64,000 nucleotides of DNA, from NCBI GenBank assembly GCA_010279815.1, contig QEOQ01000122.1, positions 1,129,264 to 1,193,263 of the forward strand. The letters are read 5' to 3'. How positions within the stretch are numbered: the stretch's first letter is position 1; every line of letters starts with the position of its first letter. The notes under the pieces are model-generated. The model saw only the letters and a program-made list of their open reading frames with translations, ran no database searches and was not told where the DNA came from. The DNA comes from Brachionus plicatilis. Taxonomy: Eukaryota; Rotifera; Eurotatoria; Ploima; Brachionidae. Shown here piece after piece: positions 45,775-57,200 of this stretch. The position numbers and the translations under genes are program-made.

Positions 45775-47328
45775 TTAAACATAAACTAAATTTGAATTGT
45801 TTTCACTAAACCATTTTTTGTTTACTTTCTTGTGATCAAAATTATTCATATTGAAAGAATCGATGGACATTCGCCTATCGGTTCTCCAGTATTTGAATAA
45901 AAAATTAGACCTGGGCCTCAAATCACTAACACTTTGCTCAGGACAAGAATTTTGATTCATATACTTTGCTTTCAAGTTTTCCATATACTTGAACTTGAAT
46001 TTCTTAACACTTCCATCATTGAGCTTAATTCTGGCACTTGAATTAGTCCGCACCGAATTACGAAAGTGGTTCGATGTTTGGATAAGAAACGAATTTTGTG
46101 TGGTCGCTGACAAACGCTGATGCATATCTCTTAAATTTGTTTTCATGCATAACACCCTTCTAAGGCATCTGGTCAGCTCATCACGGAATTTTCTATTGAA
46201 CCAACAATAGGTAAAAAAGTTGAGCGAGCTGCCAGCCAGGATGAAAACATTTCCTATTTGACACACGGTATGGTACGAATTGGCCTCTTTCACAGCGAAC
46301 TCTTGCCGATAATTGTTCGATCCATAGAAACAATTGCACACTACTGCCGGAGACTGGAACACAACAAACAGCAGCACCACAGTGACCAGCATCAACGTAA
46401 TGTCTTTTCTTTTATTTATTTCTCTGGCACAAAATTTTAAGCTGCTTGATTTTATGGAATCAAGCTTGGTATTTTCATTTACTACACTAAATTTGCGCAG
46501 TTTGTTGCCGGACTTTTTTAAGCTGACCAGCAGGGCCAAATTAATGAATGAGAGCAGAACGAGTGGTACTACACTTTGGAATAGAATGTACATGTAGACG
46601 TAGATGATGGTGCGAAAAGTGGATGACTGGCCCATTGTGGTGAAGTCATTGTAGACAATTGTATAGGTCTCATTGCTCATTGCCACTTGTTCAACATGCA
46701 CATAGTATTCGAAAAATCTTGGTAATGAGTAGAGAAATGAGAAAATAAAAATGTACAAGATGACACGTTTGGCACATTTTATGGTACAAAAATTCAGAGA
46801 TTTGAGCGGAAAATGAATAGCCACAAAACGATCTGTGGACATGCCCAGATTGATCAGGACAGTGCATACCTGAAACATGATCGCCACCGGGTAAACATAG
46901 GGATACATTTTCGGATAAATGTAGAATGCCCACTTGTGGTAAATTTTTATTATTTGCTCGTGTATCGAGTACTCAGCTGTTTGGGAACTGTTGTGGTCAG
47001 AGTGTTCATTTATTATTAGTGATAGATATAGATCGCTGCTGTCTTTTAGATAATAGATAAAATTGTTGGACACACTTAGCTGGGAAAAGACCAAAACGAA
47101 CAGATCGCACACAGCCAACGTGCTTAGGTATTTGTTGGTGGTGGATTTCATGGTTTTTCTAGACAAGACTATCAAGTTAAGTGAATTGGTTAAAATGCCA
47201 ACACAGACCATTAAAAGACCGCTAAAGCCTATTATTAGCGAGCCTTTGCCGGACAGAGCATCGTCAATTTGACTGCTTCTGATGCCGCTTGTCGCATTTT
47301 TCACCAAACCAAAATTTTTCTCGATCAT
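45775..47328 (-). CDS. Rhodopsin-class peptide GPCR, FMRFamide-receptor-like
   Basis: Seven-transmembrane receptor of 517 residues in a single exon, probably for a neuropeptide, acting at the cell surface. TM1 has GILTNSLNLIVLS (44-56, with the conserved Asn), TM2 LSTLAVCDLFVL (68-79), TM3 MFQVCTVLINLGMSTDRFVA with DRF in place of DRY at 166-168, TM6 TVVLLFVVFQSPAVV (316-330) and TM7 SSLNFFTYCWFNRKFRDEL (367-385). The SLNFFTYCWFNRKFR stretch is typical of FMRFamide-type receptors. The TM2-TM3 region has an unusually long extracellular insertion (about 95-140) with an NSS site. The cytoplasmic tail is long (about 130 residues) and basic. A stop and a long AT-rich stretch lie upstream, supporting the ATG at 47328. 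The exact ligand is unknown. Confidence 0.9.
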   Translation of the reverse strand: MIEKNFGLVKNATSGIRSSQIDDALSGKGSLIIGFSGLLMVCVGILTNSLNLIVLSRKTMKSTTNKYLSTLAVCDLFVLVFSQLSVSNNFIYYLKDSSDLYLSLIINEHSDHNSSQTAEYSIHEQIIKIYHKWAFYIYPKMYPYVYPVAIMFQVCTVLINLGMSTDRFVAIHFPLKSLNFCTIKCAKRVILYIFIFSFLYSLPRFFEYYVHVEQVAMSNETYTIVYNDFTTMGQSSTFRTIIYVYMYILFQSVVPLVLLSFINLALLVSLKKSGNKLRKFSVVNENTKLDSIKSSSLKFCAREINKRKDITLMLVTVVLLFVVFQSPAVVCNCFYGSNNYRQEFAVKEANSYHTVCQIGNVFILAGSSLNFFTYCWFNRKFRDELTRCLRRVLCMKTNLRDMHQRLSATTQNSFLIQTSNHFRNSVRTNSSARIKLNDGSVKKFKFKYMENLKAKYMNQNSCPEQSVSDLRPRSNFLFKYWRTDRRMSIDSFNMNNFDHKKVNKKWFSENNSNLVYV

Positions 47329-50300
47329 TTTTTTACATAAAAATGACTAAAATATCATCTAAATTAAAAAGTGGTTTATTCCAATGACTCATCAAAATGC
47401 ATTTAAATAACCATATTAATAAATTTTTTATAGCTTTAATTAATTTTTTGATTTAGATAGAAACTTGGTACTTAATTAAAGCTTTTTTTGAAAAAAAAAA
47501 TTAATAAGTAGCTGTTCAAGAGAACTTATGCTTTATGAATTTTATCTCTTCACATTTGTTTGACCGAGTTTTTCTCGACTCGGCTTGATTCTGTTAATCA
47601 AGCTGACTATAAACGTGATCGTACTCTTTTTGATGCAGGAAATTTATAAGAAGAAAATTTGTCACATTTATATTATGTTATAGATCAAGAATGAGTCGGA
47701 AGAAATTTTCTCAAAATAAAAAATTTTTAAGACCACTTAAGTAAAACTTGATTGATTTTTTTATTGGAATTCAATATCCAATAATGTAGAATTTAATAAA
47801 ATTATCTTTTTATCTAAAAAAATTTTATAATGTCCTGTTCAAGATAATCAATGACAAAAATCTTAAAAAAAATTCAAATTATTCTTATTAAAAAAGTTAT
47901 TTAATAAAATCTTTCATTTTATTAGTCGTTTATTTCAAATCAAGAAGTAACTGTCAAAGAATTATTTTTTTAGTAGATGTTTTATCTAAAATAAATACCA
48001 TCTTTTTTTTCAACTAAAAAATGTGAAAAATTTGAAATGTCTTTTAAACAGAGTTGTTTAAAAGTCCCAAAAAAAGTTCAAGTCCAGGTTTTTTTTTTAA
48101 ATTTGCTAGATCAGGCCTCATATTAAAAAATTTGTATACTCTTGGGTTGTCTAATGCAATAGATTTGTCATATATCAGAATTTTCTAGCACAAATGTCTT
48201 CACAATTCTTCTTCAGTATTCAAAATTTTAAAGCCTGGACTTGGACTTTTGAAAGAAAATTCAAAAAAAAAAAAGTCCGGACTTTGACCTGACTTGAGAC
48301 TTTGTGACTTTTAAACAAAGATAATTGTTTTTTTTTTGTAAATAAAAAAATAAGAAAAAAATAATTTATCAGCGCAATTTCAGGCCGACTAAAATTGATA
48401 TTTTGATATTTTTCACTTCCTTCTGTCGAATCATCAACCTGATTTGATATTTTTTGTCTTCTTTTTTTGGTTTTGCTGAGATAATTTGGTTTTAATTTAA
48501 AAATTATCTCTCATGTTAATTGTTTTTGTTACAAGACATTTCAAATTAATTTCTCCTATTTTGTTATTTTTAGGTTAGTTAGGAGAAACAGAAGAAATTA
48601 CCTTATTTAAAAAATTTTATGTAAATATTATATATGAAATGGTGGAAATATTAGAGATAGGTTAAACAAATTTACTATATTTTGAAGTATTAAAGATATT
48701 TCAATAAAAAACTAAATGGAAAAATTTGAACTGAAAATATCAAATTGAAATGAACTTCAATTCCGATTTTTCTAAGTATGAAATCTTTCTAATTTTTTAT
48801 ATTTAGTTTTTCTAAAATAACATCGCCTTGTAGAGTGTAAATTTAATTTTGTTTAAATTATAAACTAAAAAAAAAAAAATTATCTACCGGAGAAAAGCAA
48901 TGCCTTATAATTAGTGTTTAAAACTACTTATTTAAAAAGAAAAAGAAAGTGGAATCATATCTTAATGTTTTAATCAACAACCGTCAAACCTAGCTTAAAT
49001 TTGAAATAAATAAAAAAAATCAAAATAAAGTAATTACGATGAAAAATCTAAAAAATGACAGAAATTGAAAAAAATTGAAAAATCAAAAATTAAAATTTTT
49101 TAAAAATTTAATAATCATAATAAAAATTCTTAATAAATTAGGTTTTTAAATTATATAAAACAATTACATTTTATAGTCTTGACAATAAAATTAAAATTAT
49201 TGACTGGCCGACAATTGCCAAAGATATTAATTATTTATTTTCTGAAAAATATAATTAACAAATTGCTGAAATATCGAATGGTTTTAAAACCGAATCAACA
49301 GATTTATTCATATATTTGAAAAATTAATCAAGCGTCTTTGAATAAAAATTACAAATAAAAAATTAGCTTATTGTCCTATTTGAAAAAAAATGTTTAAATC
49401 CTCCTTTGATTGAGTTAAGCTCTTCTTCCAGTTAATAATTAAAGAATGTTAAACAATAAGTATCTTAATGTCTGAAAAAAATTTGGCTTCAACTGAATAA
49501 AATTGTCAAAATAAGCATTGTTACAGTATCAGCACTATGAAAGATTTTTAAAATAAAATTTATAACTATCCTCAAATTTTTATATAATATCTAGCATTTT
49601 TTATTAGATTTATTAGAAATCGACGGATGCAATTTTGATGCTACTGTAATGAAAAAATGAAAAAATACTAAATTCAAAGTATCAAATTGCAATTTTAAGA
49701 ATTTGAGACTTTGATTTATAATTAAAAAGATTAAATCTTACCTTAATTAATCAGAAATATAGAACACCATGATATACTTATAAAAATTAAATATTTTCAA
49801 AAGTCACTTATATTAATCAATGACTAAATCAAAAATTACCTTAAAATTTATTTCATCCGTATTTAGATATAATTTATTTTAATTAATAGTTAAGCTTGTA
49901 GCTTAAGCTTTTACATTTTACATGATACTATCTTTATAAATCTGTAAACTTTAATTAAATTTATATTTAAATAAATTCTATCAACATAACTAAAAGTTCG
50001 TTTTTGAGTTTGATAGATTGATCCAAAAATGAGAAAAAATTTATCATTCTATCTATTGTCTAAAATAGTGAATTTCGTGACATAAAATAGAAACGTTATT
50101 TTTACAAAAATATTCAGCGTAGATCACGTTGATTAGATTGTCACATTTCTATTTGAATTATTAGCATTTTTCATTCTATAGCTCGAATGATTTAATTAAT
50201 TAAAATAAAGCTATGTCTATTTAATGTTTTTTATCTTTAAAAAAAATTAGAAATTTTTTTAAGAATATTTTATTTTTGACATTTCTCTAAATTAATTAAA

Positions 50301-53300
50301 ATTTCTTTATTATTGAATTTGTTTTCATTATTTTGAAAACATAGTCTAGTTTTGCAGAATAATTAAAAAAAAATAATGCGCTTAAGGTACTTAAAAAATT
50401 AATTATTAAAAAAACTAATAAGATGCTTGTTATTTAACAACAAAAATTTTAACCTCAAATAAGCTCAGAAAATATTTAAATAAGAATAATCTAACTATTT
50501 TCCTAAGAAAATATATTCTGATGTATTTAAACACAAATGTTTATTAAATTATTTTAATTGTTCAGCAATTTTTTATTCAAATTTGTAGTAAAAAATATTA
50601 CTTTTAGTCTGGATCCAATGAATGATTTCTTCTACGATTCTAAAATAAATAAATATTTAACATTATTTTGGAATATATTTTGTATGTATCAAAATAATTA
50701 GAATAATTTTTTAATCTTTTCAAAATTTTTAATCGATAGACGGGATCTAATTATTTTTTTATAGAAATAAAATCCATAATACTCTTTAAACTAAGATAAA
50801 AAAAATTTGCTTAAGCTTACATGAAATAAATGCCATAGTTTAATACTGCAAAAGATTTATTTTTATTTTAGAAAATTTTTAAATTGGAAGTTTTTAATAG
50901 CGTTTCGTTTGTAGTTATTCTATCTGATATTATTAAAATATTAATAAACCAAGGCAGAATTTTACATTTTCTTAAATCTAGATTTAACTGAAAGACATTT
51001 AGAGGTTTTTTTGTTTTTATCTTATATTATTAGTAATCTTTTTTTTCAAAAAACAATAATCTTGAAAGTAAAAATTTAAAAAAAAAATTTATTCTACGTC
51101 TGCTTTCAAGATAAAAATTAGTAATAAAAATCAATGAGAACAAATTAAAATATATTAATTATTTTATGAGGAATGCTTCTTCTCAAGATAATTAAATTTG
51201 GGTCCAAAATTAAAATTGGAAAATAATAATTTTCTTATATGTGTTTATGATAAACGTGATAAATTCTCAATTTATAGATAGTAATTTATAGATAATTTAT
51301 TCATTTAAGGGGTCATGAAGTTCGTGTTAATTCAGAAAAACTTGAATAGATTTTTTATAAAATTGAAAAGTAGTTCTTTAAAATGTTTAATTTTAAGCAA
51401 ATTTGCTTAAAGTAGAATAGTTAGTGTAATAAGTCTGCAAAATACTCTGAATTCTCAGAATTTTGAACCCCATTAAAAAATATTCTGTGCAGTGCAGAGT
51501 TTTTGCAGACATATTTTCGGATAAAGCAAAGTTGCTTAAAAATCAAGCAATATACAGAACCAAAATATTTCTTATAGTAAAAAAGTTATTTAAGTTTTTC
51601 TGGAATGATCGAATTTAAATTAACTTGGCAGTCCCTACATTGAAACTTAAATTAATTTTTTTTTATTTATTTATTGGTTTTATAAATCCTTTAAATTAAA
51701 AAAATCAATTAAAATAAAGTAAATAAATCAAGGAATTTTATACAAAATAGAGATGTGTAAAATTATATTTTCTTGAAACTGATTTACGAACAAGAGGAAA
51801 AAACAATGGCACAGGAAGTAGCATCAGCATAATGAAAGAACAGATTTGAATAAAAAACTAGACTATTTTTTGCCGGCACAAGATTAATAAAAATAATTGA
51901 TAAAAAACTCTTTTTAAATATCATTGTGAGGCCTTTGGGCTTAGTTCAACAGGTTACACCCTTTTGCAGCCTATTATTATCATTATTTTTATAAATTAAT
52001 TTAATTAGCTTGATCACTTAAGTATAATAGAAATACCAGAAGTTTTTAAAATTTTCAGAATGTATTTTGAGCTTATTTTTTATCATTAAATTATGGGCAC
52101 TGTTTCCCACTTGAACGCCAAAATTTAATCCATTCAGCTATAAAGGCCAATAAATTTTAATAATTAATAAGTAAACTTATCAGTTTTTTCGAGAAAATGA
52201 AAGAAAAAGGATTTTGAAATCTTCATAAAAATGAATCGACCTATTTTGCTTTCAAAACTTTTAATGAAAAAAATATTCGAATAATTTCAATAACAATTAA
52301 TTTGCATTTTATTGAGAAAACAAAATAAAAAATATTAATTTTTTAAGACTTTTAATAATTTTAAATAAGAAGCTTTAAAGATTATACGGCTGGTTTATGT
52401 CAGCGCCAAGCTTCCTTACATTTAGTTAATTGCGTCAAAGATGATTTATGCTTTCCCAGCAGAATCGATTTCAAACACAATTTTTTATTGTTACACAGTT
52501 AATAAAATATCCTGTATCTATTTTTTTTGTTATTGAAGACATTATTTATCATGAATCTTTTTTAAAAAACTTTTTAACCTAAATTCAATTAATTTAAATT
52601 AATGATAATTGAATTATAATTTAAAAAAAAAACGTGATTGATTTATATCTTATTTTACTTATTAACCAGTGATTTGGGACATGTTTTTGTGCCCTTTTTT
52701 AAAATCTATCAGAGTTCTATCTAAAATTATAAATTGGGCTTAATTTTAATTATGTGATTAATTTCAATTTTTTTAAATTTATCTATTTGACCATTATGTA
52801 AAACAATAATATAAATTTTCAGAAAATATTCTTTTATTTGTTTGTAAATTAGCCTTTTAGGAGAAGAAGAACATAAATAAAAACGATTTTTTCATTCTAT
52901 TTTTTTTAAATTAGAAAAAAAAATAAAAATAGAAGTACTTTTAAAAAACAAAATAAAGTTTAGTAATGAGTCTAAGTGTTGGTGATATTTTAAAGAAAAA
53001 ATTCCCGATCTTTCATGGAATAAGTCGAGTGGCGTTTTAAAACCTTTGGGTAGGTTTCTTTGAGAAGAAACTGCATAATTTTTTTTAAAATAAGTAAAGA
53101 GTATATTAAAGCATAGAAAAAAAATATAGAATGACTAAATATAAAATTATATAGAATTGTCAAAACATAGAATAACTATAAAATATATAGAAAAAATCAA
53201 AAAATTATCAAAGTTCAACTAGAAAAAATCTAAAAATCAACAAATAAAAAAAAATGATTTCACAATACGAATAAAAAACAATTGAATTGCACATTAATGG

Positions 53301-54249
53301 TATTGCTTGTTTATTTTTAGATAATTAATTAATAGAATTAATTGAAGAGTTCAATCTAGAATAGAAAATATTTTATTCTTTTTTTTTATTTTTCTACATA
53401 ATTGATATTTCTATATTTAATAAAATTCTTTATTTTTATTTTCTACATTATTTACATTTCTATATTTGATTAAATCTATATTTTTTTCTACATAAAATAT
53501 AGATTTATATTTTATCATATTTTTTGTCTTATAAATATTTTTCTTCTAAATTTTGTTTTTCTGTATTTTGCTAGATTCCCAATCGAGGGTCATTTTTTAA
53601 ACTTATAAATAAATTCTGAAAAAAAAAAATTTCATCAACTCAAAAATTTTCATTGAAAGAACAAATATTTTGTAGTGCTTAATTTCAACACATTTTTATT
53701 CATTTTTATCACAAGTAATTTTATTAATTATTATTTTAAATAGATATTTCTTTTAAATCAATTTTGGCATTGAACTTTCCTGTTTTTACTTAAAAAGAAA
53801 ATGTTGTACAAAAAAAATTCAAAAGAATTGAAATTCTCAATTTAATTTGAATTTGAATTAAAAAATTCTTAATTATCATTAATAAATAACTGTTTATATC
53901 AAAATAGAATCTATCATATTTTCTGAGTTAAAAGTGCTATTAAAAAAGCTGTGAAGCCAAAGATTTGTACGCTTAATAAAAATACATAATTTGTCATTAA
54001 AGCCTATTTTTTTTAATTTAAAAATTTTTGGAGCGACACATCCCTAGGAAATGAAAATATCAATCAATTATTTTTTCTAAATTAAATTTATAAAAGATCT
54101 TTCGGCTTCTGATTGTCAAAGAGTATTTATGAAAAGGATATGAAAGTTTTTAGTCAAGATGAAGAAATAAATAAAAAAAAATTCAATAAGATTTAATTAA
54201 ATTATTTATTAATAAATAAATCTATCGGTAATAAGTCAAAAAGCTGAAT
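47329..54249. other. 7 kb of AT-rich intergenic DNA
   Basis: No gene recognised. It contains the hAT-like MITE relic at 48049-48316. An array of ATAGAA-type motifs at about 53090-53280, with inverted TTCTAT motifs at 53340-53580, may be another subterminal-repeat element. A retroelement-tail-like segment lies around 51660-51860. Confidence 0.5.
48049..48316. mobile_element. hAT-like MITE relic
   Basis: The left end CAGAGTTGTTTAAAAGTC pairs with GACTTTTAAACAAAG at the right, and both inner sides contain AAGTCCNGG/GGACTTTGA blocks. It is the same end family as 11025-11249. The right terminus is eroded, so no target duplication can be shown. Confidence 0.5.
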
Positions 54250-57200
54250 CTATTCAAAATTGACCTGCATATTCAAATAGACCATCCAGTAAACAATGTT
54301 AAATATGATAAAGGAAATCGGAAACAAAAAACTAGAGACAAAGTCTACCATTTGGGCATCATCCCTGGGAGCTGAGATCGGCAGAGGAGATGCTGCTGGA
54401 GGACTCGATTGCTGTGAAACGCCTGATAAGGAAACTACCGAATCAACATGCAAAGAATGATTGCTTTGAGGTTTTTTTTTTATTGAACTGGATAGATTTG
54501 GCTGTAAAAGTGACTCGAGGGCTTCGTGACTGTTGTTATGATCCAAATCACATTTATTGTAGGAGTTCATATGAGCTAGTCGATTTCCAATCATTAGAAC
54601 TTTTTCATTTGTCGGACTATAGTTGACCAATTTGGGAATTTGTGATTTCCTTTTGTTCTTAAATTTAAAAATAAATTAAAAAACAAAAAAATTATACGCT
54701 ATGGTTACACCATTGGTTTTCGATTTAATATAAAGATTAACAATCCCATTCGATATTCTAAGCTCTAATTAATTTTTTTTTAAATTTTTTTGTTTTTTTT
54801 TTAATTTTAATTTAAAACTTCAATTCTTTTTTACGAGGGTTCAAACGAAGGTCTTGAACCATTCGGACGTACCCTAAGATCTACCCCTATTTTATATTTT
54901 TAATAAATAAAATAATTTATTTAAGTGAAAATTTTCTATGAAAGTAAAATTAAGCTAAAATATAAGAATTTTTTTGCTTTGTTGATTAAATTTATTTTCA
55001 AAAAATTTATATTCTAGTTGAAATTTTTTGTTTACACAGTTAAAAATTGTTATCTGAAATTAATCATTATAGAAAAGAACTAAATGATTAAAAATTTAAT
55101 AGTTTTTTACTCAAATTCAAAAATTAGTTCTGGGAATACAATATGGTGCAACAAACAAAATTGGAAAATTTACCATTTGGGATAAAACTTTGCCAATTTA
55201 GCAGAAAATTATTTCAATTTTTTCCGGCATAATGCATTTTGCAAAGATTTAGCAGATTTTGACAGTTGATGCATTTATTTATGTTGCAACATGCGCCATT
55301 CAAAGAACTAATTTTGAAACTATTACCAAAAATTATTCAAATATAATTATCATTTATTTGTAATCTTGAGTATTGAATTTCACAAAACCATAAAAATAGC
55401 ATTATAAAATTCTGATCATTTCTAAATTAAGAATCTTAAAATTTAAATTAAATTTTTCATTCTTTTAAAGTCATAAGGAAAAATTAAAAAAGTTTTCAAC
55501 TTTATAATTTTTAATATAAAATAACTAAAAGCACTTTTTTTCTTTCTCGGCCGCCACAATAGCTACCTGGAAGGGCAAAAAATTCATGTTCCTCCGATTT
55601 TTTTTTTAAAAAAATTTAAAAGTCAGGACTTGGACTTTAAAATGGGATCTTTAAACAACTCATATTTTTCAATTTACACTGAAGAACTTTTATTTTCGAA
55701 TTTTATTTGATTCAAAAACCAATTTTTTTGAAAAATAATGCTTAAGCAAGCTTTGTTTAGAAGCGTACTAAATTTTTTATTTAGAAGGGTTATTCTTAGA
55801 TGTAGGGGCTGTGAAGTTGGTTTCAATTCGATCTTTTCAATTCAGAAAAATTTGAATAATTTTTTTAATTTAAGAAATAATTTAATAATTTAGTAATGCA
55901 GTAAAATAGGTATGCAAAATACTATGCAATTTTCTGCATTTTGCACGCCATTAAAAAGTATTCTAATCAATTGTGCAATTACATTGCAGAGTTATTGCAG
56001 ATATATTATATATACATTTGTATTATTTTTGATTTAAATTTTTCACCTCTTTACCCCATTTTTGGATTGTCACATTATGAAAAAAATATTTATTTAAATT
56101 TTTATTTGCGAACATAAATCACCTGAAAAAATCGCAGCACAAATGTTTTATGAAAAAATCATAAAACCCAAGATAAAGAGATAGAATATTGGGGTCAAGG
56201 GAACATATTGAAGTTCAAGAGATCAAAATATAAAATTATTTTTTTAATAATAGAGAAAAACTATTTTTTTTCCTTAGAAACTAGTTGACATGTGTCAAGT
56301 TTATTTGCATTTAAAAAAAATAAAAAATAATCCATTATTTGAGCATTAATACGTTTAAATTTTTTAATTGATTTTAATAAAAACTTTTCATGACAAAAAA
56401 ATTCAATGTTTTAAAATTCATAATTTGTTTAAGTGGAAAAATAAAATTATTTTAGTTTGAATGAATGAATGAGAATAAAAGTTAATAATTTAAATGAATT
56501 TTAATTTTTTAATTAAACTAACCTGAATTATTTAAATTATTGATTGTTTTTGTTAAATAAATTTTGGGTTAATTATTTTGATGTTAATTTGATATTCGAC
56601 CATTATTAGACATAGCATGCCTAGAAATGTTTAGCATTTAATTTTTTAAATTTCAAAATCATTAGTAAGATTTTAAATTTTAAATGAACGTTTTAATCTT
56701 AAAATTTGATCTTAAACTTCAATTTTGCCATAAACTGGTGAAATTTATTCGGGTTAATTTAAAAATTTTTTTCCTAAATTTTTCTATTTTTAACCTCAAA
56801 AAATTAGTTTTTCACGTTATTTTACGTAAAATTACAAAATTTATTCTTTATTGAAAAATTAGTGAAAAAAAATTGGAATTGAAAATTGTTTAAGGAAAAA
56901 AATAAAAAAAGAGCCAAAATCTAGCGACTTTATGATATTTTTGATAATTACGTAAATTAACCGTTAATTATAATAATTTTACAAAATTAATTTTAGTGTT
57001 GGGAACCGTGCAAACGGCCATTGATGTGGCCAAAAATTTTTTAAACCGCGAACAAGACCGCCTAGACGGACGGTTATAAAGGCGGACGGCCACTTTGGCG
57101 GCCAGACCGGCGGCCAAAAATTTGGACCGCTGAGTTGGCCGGGCAAATCAAAGACGGATGACGAAATTTGCGATCAAACCATATCAGCGAAAAAAATTTT

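Noticed and set aside
46258..47272. Several plus-strand frames of 60-90 codons across the GPCR
   Set aside because: All are antisense to a complete 517-residue receptor and have no protein pattern of their own.
51931..51985. Possible tRNA-like segment (GGGCTTAGTTCAACAGGTTA)
   Set aside because: It has a vague T-arm look, but no acceptor stem or anticodon arm can be folded.
53090..53580. Inverted ATAGAA/TTCTAT motif array
   Set aside because: The two sides share a motif but do not align base for base, and no ends or target duplication were found. It could be simple AT-rich drift.
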